From contig NZ_CP032157.1 of NCBI RefSeq assembly GCF_003555545.1, positions 3,786,546 through 3,850,545 of the forward strand: DNA of 64,000 nucleotides, given 5' to 3'. This document shows, in pieces, positions 53,169 through 62,293 of the stretch. The translations under genes were made by a program, and so were the position numbers. The notes under the pieces were generated by a model, which did not search any database, had not been told where the DNA came from, and saw nothing but the letters and a program-made list of their open reading frames with translations. This stretch comes from Paraflavitalea soli. GTDB lineage: Bacteria > Bacteroidota > Bacteroidia > Chitinophagales > Chitinophagaceae. The number at the start of each line of letters is the position of its first letter. The stretch's first letter is position 1.

Positions 53169-53820
53169 GGCTTGTTTCAAGATGTGTTATCAGTCTGGCA
53201 AGGTCTTCCCGCTTTGAAAAATCAGTACGGTTGCTCTTAACCAATTCGTTGATGATGGCCTTTTTATCGGGATAAAGCTTACTAAGCTGTTGGGCATTGT
53301 TGACCTTATGGTATTCATTATCCTTATAAGCGTAGTAAATCACTTTTGAAATAACCTTGTAGTCTTCCGGCAATTTCAGGGCATACACCATACCACTGCC
53401 GATGATCGCTTTCAGGGAATGACCAGCCGCAGTGTTACTGTTACCATACCCAGTATTGACGCCCTCATCCTGCAGGTTGCTTACATAATCAGCAAACAAT
53501 GGATAAGTTTTACCAGCGATCCATTCATAGAATCTTTTATCTCCGACAATAAACCGGCGGCCCGAAATAACTACTGAATCAACCGTTTCAACATTGGCTA
53601 TAGCCAGGTATTTACCGCCATTCTCAAAGATCATTTCGCGGGTAAGTGCATTATAATTCAGTGAACGATCGGACGCTTCGCCTGATTTCAGGTATACCTT
53701 ACCCGGGTAAAACTTATCAAACACATAGTGGGTTACGAATACACCCTGTATCTGGTTGGGCGTTTGAGCGGCAGCATATAATCCAACCATCAACAAGGGC
53801 AGGAGCAGTAACTTCTTCAT
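53161..53820 (-). CDS. Secreted protein of unknown function in the glycan locus
   Basis: A 219-residue protein with signal peptide MKKLLLLPLLMVGLYAAAQ; this start is chosen over an upstream ATG because the signal peptide begins there. The mature sequence (GKVYLKSGEASDRSLNYNAL, TREMIFENGGKYLAIANVET, VVISGRRFIVGDKRFYEWIA) is like small periplasmic proteins of unknown role in Bacteroidota. No enzyme motif is seen. It lies between the DUF4965 gene and lacI and belongs to the same operon. Confidence 0.7.
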   Translation of the reverse strand: MKKLLLLPLLMVGLYAAAQTPNQIQGVFVTHYVFDKFYPGKVYLKSGEASDRSLNYNALTREMIFENGGKYLAIANVETVDSVVISGRRFIVGDKRFYEWIAGKTYPLFADYVSNLQDEGVNTGYGNSNTAAGHSLKAIIGSGMVYALKLPEDYKVISKVIYYAYKDNEYHKVNNAQQLSKLYPDKKAIINELVKSNRTDFSKREDLARLITHLETSHE

Positions 53821-53872
53821 AAATAATGATGTTTTATTGGGCATTCCCAACGCTCAATATAAGTACTACCTC

Positions 53873-56332
53873 CTACTTATCCAACAACTTAATAAAGTAG
53901 CCGCCTACTACGCTCCGCGCCTGGAAACCTACCTGCCTGCCGTTGGTCGTTTCATGCCAATCGCTTAAGGGTACCCGGCTGGAGGACTCAGCAGCATATT
54001 TATACAAAGGCTGTATAAATGCATTCCAATCCTGCTGGTTATCGGTCAGGGTAGCTGTCCACATGATCCAATCGGATTTAGTATATGTTTTGCGGCTGTC
54101 GAGGGGCAATCCATAGGCTTCCTGTTTGGCGAGGTAATATTTTATTTCTTTTTCATATACTTCTTTTGGGAATACATTCAGGCGGAGTAATTTATCCCAT
54201 ACCAGGTTGTATTTCTGGCTCCAGGTACCTTTACGGTCAAATGCCAGTGTATAATGATCTCCATCGTCCGCCAGCTGCATCCAGCGTTGGGCCATGGCCA
54301 CAGCTGTATCATGGTACTTTTTACCGGTTGCAGCATCGCCGAGTTGTTCTGCCAGCATAGCATAACCGGCAATACCCATAATGGCTTTTACAGAAAGATT
54401 GGCATTGCGCGCCAGGTGACCGGCAAAATCATCGGTGCACAATTGGTTGGCAGGATCAAAACCATCCTTCACCAGGTAGCCCACCCAGGTAGTGAGTGTA
54501 TTCCAATGTTTCTTTGCATAATTGGCATTGCCTTCCGCTTTGGCAATAGCTGCTGTAAGGATGATCATATTACCTGCTTCTTCCACAGGCATGTCTTCCC
54601 CATACAACTGCCCGTTGGCCAGGGGGTAGGTACCCAGGTCGTGTGCGGGAAAAGGCTTGGCCCATTTGCCGCTTTCACTGTAATAAAAGATGCCATTGAG
54701 CATTCCCTTTAATAACTCAGGATTATAGGCCAGGTACAAGGGTGCAGACGGGTAGGTAACATCTACGGTATTGATACAGCCATTGCTGTAATTCTCTTTT
54801 GATAAAAAAAGGATCTCGCCCTGGGGGTCTTTCAGTACTTTATGGGCTGACACGCTTTGGCGATAAGCCAGTTCACAGAGTTGGGCATACTGCTCACCTC
54901 CTGCTTTCAGGGTTTCATTGTATAATTTCTTATTGAACTGATCGCATTGTTCCATCACACTTGTATAGTCGGCTGCGGCCTGCGCCAGCTCCTGGTCGAT
55001 GGTCCTTCCATCCTGTGCCCACCAGGCTTTTAAGTTCTGGCCAAAGTATTGTATGGCATACAGATCATCATACCCTATCAGGAGTATTTTTTCTACGGGA
55101 GTATTACCAACAGCACCATAAGCAAGGAGGGTGTTCAACATAAGTTGTTTGCCTTCCCGTTTCACCGGAGCACCCAACCTTGCAGAGGTAATATTAAATG
55201 CATTTACTGCTTCACCGGAAGTCGATACAAATTGCCCGGTTGAGAAATCGCTGGGCACAGCTACATACAGGTACCCCCAATCAATGCGCAGGTCATCGCC
55301 TTTCTTTTTAAGCACTGGTTGTTCAATAGTACCCGTCTTAAGAATAGACAGGTTATTGGCATTGTATCGCTCTGCCTTTACTTCCTGGGCGCCTGTATTG
55401 GTAGCCAGGGAGGAAGAAACACCAAAATTCAATCGTACACGGTGTTTAGCTTTATCATTGGATTGCACTTTTGCGGTAACATAGGTAACAGGCCTTGATA
55501 AGAGATCGAGGTTGTCCGGCAGCAGCGGGGAGGTAAAAGTAAGACCAAGCTTTACCTTACCTGCCGTAAACTGATAAATGGTTTGCGTAGCATTTACTGT
55601 AACAGACTCCTGGGTGGCGAGCTTAATATTTCCCCCCGGCTGTACTTTTGGTTCGTTGACAATGCCTGCATCGAGCCAGGCGCCGCCCGCTGTATTGGCT
55701 ACATGGATGGCCAATACATTTTTCCCTTTTACCAGTTTGCGTTTAGCAGCTTCGGGTATGGGGAAGTATTGAAATTTATTCAGCCAGCCGACATAGCTGT
55801 ATATCTTTTCACCGTTGAGGTATACTTCTGCATTATCGTCGTGGTTGATCTTCAGCAGGAGATCATTGAAGTTGGTTTGATCCAATACAAACTCCCGGCG
55901 TACCCATAAGTTCTTGCTTCTCCACAAGGTAGCCGCACTGCTTTTATCATCAGTAAAAGGCGCTCCGCCTTTTTTCCATGACTGGTCATTGAAAGCAGTA
56001 GTCATCCAGTTGCCGGATGGTTCACTTTCTGTATAAGTCACCTGGTAGGGCTTTTCGTCCGACGCAGGTAGTACGGTATTGTACACTTTTTCCGTAGCAC
56101 CCATAAAACGATAGACGACGCCATCTACTTCAATCAATCCCAACATGGATTGATCGGCGCCGGTCCAATGTTTGGTAGGGGAAGTATTCAGCTGATCGGA
56201 GAAAGACCATACACTAAAATAAGGATCATGTGTGATCAGCGGGTATGCAGGTGCACGCATTTCCTGTGCCATTGTACTGCTTAACTGTATCGTTGCTAAA
56301 CCAATTGCCAGTGCTTTTTTCATATTGTTCAT
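53873..56332 (-). CDS. DUF4965/glutaminase-A-like secreted protein with inserted jelly-roll domain
   Basis: An 819-residue secreted protein. ATG 56332 gives MNNMKKALAIGLATIQLSST, ending MAQ. The N-terminal region (RAPAYPLITHDPYFSVWSFS, KHWTGADQSMLGLIEVDG) is the DUF4964/DUF5127 type. An inserted segment (about residues 95-225: NDQSWKKGGAPFTDDKSSAA, NLWVRREFVL, HDDNAEVYLNGEKIYSYVGW, KGKNVLAIHVAN) looks like a galactose-binding jelly roll as in GH2 enzymes. The C-terminal (alpha/alpha)6-like region carries the DUF4965 and DUF1793 motifs (YNPELLKGMLNGIFYYSESG, FAGHLARNANLSVKAIMGIA). Family members are annotated as glutaminases, but in glycan loci they may be glycosidases; this is unresolved. Confidence 0.88.
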   Translation of the reverse strand: MNNMKKALAIGLATIQLSSTMAQEMRAPAYPLITHDPYFSVWSFSDQLNTSPTKHWTGADQSMLGLIEVDGVVYRFMGATEKVYNTVLPASDEKPYQVTYTESEPSGNWMTTAFNDQSWKKGGAPFTDDKSSAATLWRSKNLWVRREFVLDQTNFNDLLLKINHDDNAEVYLNGEKIYSYVGWLNKFQYFPIPEAAKRKLVKGKNVLAIHVANTAGGAWLDAGIVNEPKVQPGGNIKLATQESVTVNATQTIYQFTAGKVKLGLTFTSPLLPDNLDLLSRPVTYVTAKVQSNDKAKHRVRLNFGVSSSLATNTGAQEVKAERYNANNLSILKTGTIEQPVLKKKGDDLRIDWGYLYVAVPSDFSTGQFVSTSGEAVNAFNITSARLGAPVKREGKQLMLNTLLAYGAVGNTPVEKILLIGYDDLYAIQYFGQNLKAWWAQDGRTIDQELAQAAADYTSVMEQCDQFNKKLYNETLKAGGEQYAQLCELAYRQSVSAHKVLKDPQGEILFLSKENYSNGCINTVDVTYPSAPLYLAYNPELLKGMLNGIFYYSESGKWAKPFPAHDLGTYPLANGQLYGEDMPVEEAGNMIILTAAIAKAEGNANYAKKHWNTLTTWVGYLVKDGFDPANQLCTDDFAGHLARNANLSVKAIMGIAGYAMLAEQLGDAATGKKYHDTAVAMAQRWMQLADDGDHYTLAFDRKGTWSQKYNLVWDKLLRLNVFPKEVYEKEIKYYLAKQEAYGLPLDSRKTYTKSDWIMWTATLTDNQQDWNAFIQPLYKYAAESSSRVPLSDWHETTNGRQVGFQARSVVGGYFIKLLDK

Positions 56333-56355
56333 CCTGTTGTAATTATTAGGTATTG

Positions 56356-57405
56356 TCATTTACTTCCTGTGGGCACCGGAAGTGGTATGCCTTCGCGAAC
56401 AGGCTCTCCAAATTGAGGCATACCATCTTTATCCCAGGTAAATAACTGGGCTCGCGGTGAGCGATGCCCGCCACAACCCTGTCCCGGTGCATTGTTGGCA
56501 TGGTACAGGATCCAATCCTGCTTACCATCCGGTGATTTGAAAAATGAATTATGTCCCGGCGCATACACGCCGTTTTCTTTTGATTGCTTAAAGAAAGGCT
56601 CCGGGTGCTTTTTCCAGCTGGCTGCTTCGAGTAAATTGTCTGTACCGGTGAAACTGAGTACACCCAATGCATAAAAATCTGTCCAGCAGCCACTGGCAGA
56701 AAAAATAATGTGGAGGCGGTTGCCATGTATCAATGCCTGTGGTCCTTCGTTGACATTTACGTGGGGTGGATTATTGGCATCGTGCAGATCGCCGTGTTTT
56801 TCCCAGTCAAACTGTGGCGCAGCAATCCTGACCCGGTTGCCTTCAATCGTCCAGGGATTCTTCATTTTTGCAATATAGATATCCTGCTGTCCGTTGGTAT
56901 CTCCCTCCCATCCGGACCAGATCATGTACAGCTGATCTTTCCAGGTAAATACATCGCCATCGATGGCCCATTTATCAGTGGGGTCTGCGACTTTACCTTT
57001 GAAGGTCCAGCTGCCTTGCATGGGATCGGCAGCCTCGTTTTCCAATACATACATCCGGTGATTTTCGTTGCGTCCATCATCTGCTGCAAAATACACGTAC
57101 CATTTTCCCTGCAGGAAATGTATCTCCGGCGCCCACAGCTGTTTGGAGTAAGCGGTATTGGGTGGAGGCTTGAAAATAATGGTACGTTGGGCTGTCTTCA
57201 GGTCTGCGAGGTTTTGTGTCTTCCACAGGTCCACCCGGTTACCGGTAGTATGGGTGTAGTAGTAAAAGCCATCCTTGTAAAAGGAAAAAGGGTCAGCACC
57301 GGAAGGCAATAATGGATTGGAGAAGGAGGCGCTGGTTGATTGGGCCAGCGCTCCTCTACCTGCGACGAAAACGAATAACCATATGAAAACGATCTTGCTG
57401 CTCAT
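56356..57405 (-). CDS. Glycoside hydrolase family 43 (arabinofuranosidase/xylosidase-like)
   Basis: A 349-residue secreted five-bladed-propeller enzyme. The signal peptide is MSSKIVFIWLFVFVAGRGAL, ending AQ. The three GH43 acidic residues are visible: general base Asp in LPSGADPFSFYKDG (about 37), the pKa-modulating Asp in KWAIDGDVFTW (about 150) and the acid Glu in VNEGPQALIHG (about 221). GH43 enzymes act on arabinan, arabinoxylan or related glycans by inversion. It follows the GH127 gene by 16 bases and precedes the DUF4965 gene by 23 bases, within the same operon. Confidence 0.92.
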   Translation of the reverse strand: MSSKIVFIWLFVFVAGRGALAQSTSASFSNPLLPSGADPFSFYKDGFYYYTHTTGNRVDLWKTQNLADLKTAQRTIIFKPPPNTAYSKQLWAPEIHFLQGKWYVYFAADDGRNENHRMYVLENEAADPMQGSWTFKGKVADPTDKWAIDGDVFTWKDQLYMIWSGWEGDTNGQQDIYIAKMKNPWTIEGNRVRIAAPQFDWEKHGDLHDANNPPHVNVNEGPQALIHGNRLHIIFSASGCWTDFYALGVLSFTGTDNLLEAASWKKHPEPFFKQSKENGVYAPGHNSFFKSPDGKQDWILYHANNAPGQGCGGHRSPRAQLFTWDKDGMPQFGEPVREGIPLPVPTGSK

Positions 57406-57421
57406 GTACTGATGCTTTATC

Positions 57422-59497
57422 TTATTGTACTACCGGAAAAGAGGCAATCCTTAACCGGGCGGCACCCATGGGAACCAGGGTGAGCTCTGTAACCGGTTCA
57501 GTAGTCGCCACAGGGCTTTGCGGCAACAGGCCACAAAGTCCATATTGGTCGATGGTCCAGGAAGGTATCTGCTTTCCTTTTGCTTTCAGGGCGATAGGCG
57601 CACCGCCAAGCGTAAAAGGGTTGTTGTCCTTCGGCCAGCTTTTCTTTATTACTGTAAATGTTTTGTCTAAAGGTTGTTCATTCAATAGCAAGCCATAGTT
57701 CCATTGGGAAGCGGGGTATATTTCAAATGAAGGCCACTTCGCAGGATCGGCATTTTCCTGCCATTTGGAATCACCAATAGCTGTTGCCTTACTGTCTTTT
57801 TGCTCATACCGTTCTTTGATCTGCAAGGAATAGGTAATAGGCCCACGATTAATGCTTACGCTGTTCTTATTCTTATCCCAGGTGCGGAGTTGTAATTCCA
57901 TGGGAAGCTCCAGGGAAATGCGGTCATTATTTTTCCATGCATTGGTCAGCTTTACATAACCGCCCGGTGAAGCCTGGAGCGTGACCGATTTGCCATTCAC
58001 TTTTACCACAGGCGCTTTACACCATTCGGGAATACGCAGGTATAAAGGAAAGGCAGTGGTCTTAGCTGCCCTGATCGTAAAGCCCACCGATTCCTCAAAG
58101 GGATAATGTGTATTCTCGACGATGGTAACGCTATTGCCATTGCCCACCTGGGCTGTTACTGTTCCTTCTACATACAACTGTGCGGCCAATCCATTATCGG
58201 GAGTGGCCATCCAGCTGTTTTCTGCATAATACACCCAACCCGCAGCATGGTTGTGCTGGCAACAACGGCTGCTAAAAGGATTCATCATCAGAAAGGGGCC
58301 GTTGTTGTCGATGCCGGGTGCGTGGTTCTTGCTATCGCTCACCACCATGTTGGGTGCTGTTAAATAACGCAATGACCGGTAGTCGGGCATGAAGGCGGCC
58401 GGAAACGTATTGAAAGCAATGTCCTCGCAATTCTCCGCCCATTTGGTATCGCCTGTGTACCAGAGTAAGAACTGATCGGATGTCATTTGCTCTACCATGC
58501 CACAGGTCTCTACCAGCTGGCGCGGATCATCATATCCTTTGCGGGCATTTTCATCAGCGCCAAACAATCCACCGGGTACCTGTCCATAGATATCACGTAT
58601 CAGTTTAAAATTGTCGTAGGTGGCGCGCAGGTCATTTTCATTGCGGCTGAGCATGGCATATTGGGCGGGCTCCCGAAAGCATTGGGCCACATTTACATTG
58701 TGCCAGTTGGGCAGGTTATTTTTCTGCGTCCAGTTGGCGGTGTTCTTATGCAGTTTGGTAGCCAGGTCCAGCAACCAGGACTCACCGGTACGGTTATACA
58801 GCCAGTAAACGCTGTAGATATTATCGCCACCCCGGCTGTTTTCCCAATAATCTTCCAGCAACTGGTCATCGGCCAGGGAAAGTTCCCACCTGAAGTATTT
58901 TGTCATGAGGGCCAGTACGCGTGGGTCCTTCGCATATTCATAATAAGATTGCAGGCACCAGAGCATGGGCATATTGGTCCATAGGTCTCTTTTACCATTG
59001 CGGGTCACCAGCGGGCCGAAGTCGCCATTCTCCCGTTGATTGTCCAATGCTGCATTGAGCCAGAACTTTGCTTCAGTGATCATTTTCTCATCGCGCAGCA
59101 TGTAACCAATGTTGCCATATCCCTTGAGCCAATAGGGTAATTCTTCCCAGCCATATTTTCCTTTGCCGTCTTTGTGCAGCCAGGCATTGTCCTCGCGCGA
59201 CAACCAGATACTGATCTCTCCCAGGTGGCCGGTAAGGCCATCGCGTTGTAATTCCAGCATCTTCTTCAACCAGCCGCCGGGCTTCACCGCTGTGACAGGT
59301 AGTTTAATAAAATACTGTTGCTGTAAAGGCGCTTTGTTGCTCACATAAAAATTGTTGCGGGCGGTATTATCAGGGCGGTCCAGGGTTTCTACCTTCAAAC
59401 CCGTCTGGGCCTGTACAATTGTAGTGAAGGCAACGCCCATCATTGACAAGTAACCGGTAATCTGTCTCTTACTCTTTTGCCATGTATTCAAATTCAT
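57422..59497 (-). CDS. Glycoside hydrolase family 127 (beta-L-arabinofuranosidase-like)
   Basis: A 691-residue secreted enzyme (start ATG 59497, MNLNTWQKSKRQITGYLSMM, ending VQAQ). The GH127 zinc-thiolate site is complete: Glu330-x-Cys332 in LVETCGMVEQ, and the Cys pair 412-413 in SSRCCQHNHAAGW, where one Cys is the nucleophile in the characterised Bifidobacterium enzyme. The (alpha/alpha)6 barrel spans about 60-400, with C-terminal beta-sandwich domains. Likely removes beta-L-arabinofuranose from plant glycans. The numbering of the active site is my own count. Confidence 0.93.
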   Translation of the reverse strand: MNLNTWQKSKRQITGYLSMMGVAFTTIVQAQTGLKVETLDRPDNTARNNFYVSNKAPLQQQYFIKLPVTAVKPGGWLKKMLELQRDGLTGHLGEISIWLSREDNAWLHKDGKGKYGWEELPYWLKGYGNIGYMLRDEKMITEAKFWLNAALDNQRENGDFGPLVTRNGKRDLWTNMPMLWCLQSYYEYAKDPRVLALMTKYFRWELSLADDQLLEDYWENSRGGDNIYSVYWLYNRTGESWLLDLATKLHKNTANWTQKNNLPNWHNVNVAQCFREPAQYAMLSRNENDLRATYDNFKLIRDIYGQVPGGLFGADENARKGYDDPRQLVETCGMVEQMTSDQFLLWYTGDTKWAENCEDIAFNTFPAAFMPDYRSLRYLTAPNMVVSDSKNHAPGIDNNGPFLMMNPFSSRCCQHNHAAGWVYYAENSWMATPDNGLAAQLYVEGTVTAQVGNGNSVTIVENTHYPFEESVGFTIRAAKTTAFPLYLRIPEWCKAPVVKVNGKSVTLQASPGGYVKLTNAWKNNDRISLELPMELQLRTWDKNKNSVSINRGPITYSLQIKERYEQKDSKATAIGDSKWQENADPAKWPSFEIYPASQWNYGLLLNEQPLDKTFTVIKKSWPKDNNPFTLGGAPIALKAKGKQIPSWTIDQYGLCGLLPQSPVATTEPVTELTLVPMGAARLRIASFPVVQ

Positions 59498-59573
59498 TAT
59501 AAGGTCCTTTTTTGTTTTTTCGCAACGTCCATTGCGGGAATTTAGGGGGTGCACCTACGGCGCACTAGAATAA

Positions 59574-59660
59574 CCTTCAACAGGCTCCTTTAAATCAGGG
59601 TGAGCCGCCCTTAGAGGGCGACCCACCCTTGAGACGCCTTCGACAGGCTCAGGCTGACAA
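59574..59660. repeat. Direct repeats flanking a hairpin between GH2 and GH127 genes
   Basis: CCTTCAACAGGCTC (59574-59587) and CCTTCGACAGGCTC (59637-59650, continuing AGGCTGACAA) are direct repeats with 13 of 14 bases identical. Between them, a hairpin at 59597-59629 pairs AGGGTG with CACCCT and GCCCT with AGGGC. The right-hand sequence resembles a short motif I believe is dispersed widely in bacterial genomes. Confidence 0.6.
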
Positions 59661-59664
59661 ACGT

Positions 59665-61512
59665 TTATTTCATAGTCACGAGATTAATATCATATAGCTT
59701 ATTGTGCACTTGCTTCAGGCTCGCCACGGGTATTTTGAATACTTTCCGGTCATAGGTCATCAGTCCATTGGTTTCCACCTCTACATCGGTAGTTTGGGTG
59801 TAAACAGCAGCCGACAATCCCTTTTTGATCAAAGCAGGGAATTTATCAATGAGCTGGGAGTAGTTGGTCAGTAGTTCTTCCTTGTTTTTGTAGCTGCGGT
59901 ATCCCCAGTTGTTCTTATCCTGCCAGGTATGTCCTTCGAGGGGCAGTCCCAGGCCACCAAACTCTCCCAATACAATGACATACTTAGCGCCAAACAGCTC
60001 CACACTGGGCATGGCCGGCAGGGGATAATTGTGCAGGTCAATGATATGTCCTGCTGCATGGAAATTACCACCACTGGCGGTATTGATGAGGCGGGAAGGA
60101 TCTTTCTGCATGGTCCAGTTTACGATCTCTTTGGTCTTGAACTGTCCCCAGGCTTCATTGAAAGGTACCCAGGCAATAATACTAGGAAAATTGTGCAGGC
60201 TTTCCATAATGGCATTCCATTCGGTACGGTAAATCTGTTCCGACTCCGCAGAGCGTTCCATATCGTAACCAATACCCTCTACGGCAGGGCGTGGTTCCCA
60301 ACGGGCGCCCAGATCACCACTTGGCATATCCTGCCACACCAGCATACCCAGTTGATCACAATGGTAATACCAGCGGGCAGGCTCTACTTTCACGTGTTTG
60401 CGGATCATGTTGAAGCCCATTTCCTTTGTTTGCACTACGTCAAACTTCAGTGCTTCATCGGTAGGTGCGGTATACAATCCATCAGGCCACCAGCCCTGAT
60501 CGAGCGGGCCGTACTGGAATACAAAACGGTTGTTGAGCAACATACGTTGCACGCCATTGCCATCAACACCCATCGATATTTTGCGCATGGCGAAATAACT
60601 GTCTGCTTCATCTACCACCTTACCGGCACGGAGGATGGCCACTTTAAGTGTATAGAGAAATGGATTTTCAGGCGTCCATAATTTGGGATCATTGATCACC
60701 ACTTTCACCTCTTCACCGGCAGTAACGGTGTATTCACTCAGTTTGGCTGTTCCATCAAAAGCAGTCACTTTTACCAGGTCGCCGGTTTGGGCATTGGCCA
60801 CTTTGGTTTGAACGCTGAGTGATCTGGTATCAATGTCGGGGGTTTGTTTGGTAGATACGATATAGGTGGTGGGCACGGTTTCCAGCCATACGGTTTGCCA
60901 GATACCTGTTACTGGTGTATACCAGATGCCATTGGGCTTTTTTACCTGCTTGCCACGGGGCTGGGGACCTTCATCGGAAGGGTCCCATACGGATACCGCG
61001 ATCTCCTGCTCTTTTCCTTTTTTGAGCAAAGCAGTAATGTCAAAAGAAAAAGGATCATAACCTCCCTGGTGTGTGCCTGCCTTTTTACCATTTACATATA
61101 CGGTACAGCGCCAGTCTACCGCGCCAAAATGAAGGATAAGTTGCTGACCCTTTTTAATAGCGGGTAAGGTGATCACTTTTTTATACCAGAGTACGCTGTC
61201 TTTTCCTACCGTTTTTCCTACACCTGATAATGCTGCCTCCACTGCATACGGCACCAGGATATTGCCGGCAAAAGAAGCCGGGATGGTCTCTTCCTGGGCT
61301 TTGGGCAGAATGGCATATTGCCAGAGGCCATTGAGGTTTTGCCAATTCTTCCGCACCAGTTGGGGGCGTGGGTATTCCGGTAATGGATTGGCAGGATCTA
61401 CATTGGCAGACCACTGGGTAGTAATATGCCCCGGCACTACCTGCCAGTTTTGCTGTGCCTGTACGTAACCTGCGAGGAATAACAATAAGAAGAGGACGGG
61501 TACTCTTTGCAT
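59665..61512 (-). CDS. Glycoside hydrolase family 2 enzyme
   Basis: A 615-residue secreted enzyme (signal MQRVPVLFLLLFLAGYVQAQ). The GH2 domain order is clear: sugar-binding jelly roll (LVRKNWQNLNGLWQYAILPK, CTVYVNGKKAGTHQGGYDPF), an immunoglobulin-like domain (about 220-315), and a TIM barrel with acid/base Glu in WVPFNEAWGQF (about 441) and nucleophile Glu in VIVLGEFGGLGLP (about 515). No C-terminal extra domains are present. Beta-galactosidase, beta-glucuronidase or alpha-L-arabinopyranosidase-like activity is possible; the locus suggests an arabinose-bearing substrate. Confidence 0.92.
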   Translation of the reverse strand: MQRVPVLFLLLFLAGYVQAQQNWQVVPGHITTQWSANVDPANPLPEYPRPQLVRKNWQNLNGLWQYAILPKAQEETIPASFAGNILVPYAVEAALSGVGKTVGKDSVLWYKKVITLPAIKKGQQLILHFGAVDWRCTVYVNGKKAGTHQGGYDPFSFDITALLKKGKEQEIAVSVWDPSDEGPQPRGKQVKKPNGIWYTPVTGIWQTVWLETVPTTYIVSTKQTPDIDTRSLSVQTKVANAQTGDLVKVTAFDGTAKLSEYTVTAGEEVKVVINDPKLWTPENPFLYTLKVAILRAGKVVDEADSYFAMRKISMGVDGNGVQRMLLNNRFVFQYGPLDQGWWPDGLYTAPTDEALKFDVVQTKEMGFNMIRKHVKVEPARWYYHCDQLGMLVWQDMPSGDLGARWEPRPAVEGIGYDMERSAESEQIYRTEWNAIMESLHNFPSIIAWVPFNEAWGQFKTKEIVNWTMQKDPSRLINTASGGNFHAAGHIIDLHNYPLPAMPSVELFGAKYVIVLGEFGGLGLPLEGHTWQDKNNWGYRSYKNKEELLTNYSQLIDKFPALIKKGLSAAVYTQTTDVEVETNGLMTYDRKVFKIPVASLKQVHNKLYDINLVTMK

Positions 61513-61556
61513 AAAAGTGATAAATTGGTTGATGCTTTAAATATATTCCGAAATTA

Positions 61557-62264
61557 TCAGAATGTGATTTTTTGAACGGGTGAATATAGTCTGTCTTCCA
61601 CACCAGCAATCTTAACCCCTATCCTGGCGAATACATAATTCTGCGCCGGGGTCATGCCAGGTACGGTTACGGTAAGGGAAATATTGTTGGGATCAACAAT
61701 GGCCGGTCCATCAATACCTGCTGTGGCTATATTTTCATTATCAGCGCGGGAAACAAACTGTGTTTTGTTAATGAAGAGGGTAACATTTTCAATATCCCTG
61801 GCATTGGCATCGGTAATGATCTTCTCCACTTTAAACGCTGCTTTTACCTGTCCGGCTCCGCCGGTTAGCTGAGCATTCCGGATCATGTAATAAGGCATTA
61901 CATCAATGTCCATGTTCTGGTTTCCTTTGAGGCTAATAGTTATTGTATCAGGCGCACCACCTGCAGTTTTCTTCCATAAGAAAGGGCCCTGTCCGTTTGG
62001 AACGATCAGTTTGTACTCCCCATCAAAAAGAAGGGCAGAGAAGGTTCCATCCTGTCCGAAGGAAGATCCGATAGGCCCTACTTTTCCAAAACCAAACTGG
62101 TAGAGCTCATAGGGTACCTGGTAGTTTTCGACACCTATTGCTACGCCCTGGTATACTATGCGGCCCGTTAGTCTGGAAGAAGGCTCATCATAGTTATCCT
62201 TTTTACAAGATACTCCTGCAACACAGATCAGGATGAACGCTATGTATTGAAATATGATTTTCAT
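61557..62264 (-). CDS. DUF3823-domain lipoprotein (SusE-position protein)
   Basis: A 235-residue lipoprotein: MKIIFQYIAFILICVAGVSC, lipobox AGVSC. The DUF3823 pattern follows: RLTGRIVYQGVAIGVENYQV, ELYQFGFGK, FSALLFDGEYKLIVPNGQGP. These proteins sit directly after SusD genes and are thought to be surface glycan-binding proteins; binding specificity is unknown. The start at ATG 62264 is chosen for the signal peptide. It lies 29 bases after the SusD gene. Confidence 0.9.
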   Translation of the reverse strand: MKIIFQYIAFILICVAGVSCKKDNYDEPSSRLTGRIVYQGVAIGVENYQVPYELYQFGFGKVGPIGSSFGQDGTFSALLFDGEYKLIVPNGQGPFLWKKTAGGAPDTITISLKGNQNMDIDVMPYYMIRNAQLTGGAGQVKAAFKVEKIITDANARDIENVTLFINKTQFVSRADNENIATAGIDGPAIVDPNNISLTVTVPGMTPAQNYVFARIGVKIAGVEDRLYSPVQKITF

Positions 62265-62293
62265 AACAGAATGATTATATGGATAAAAGACTA

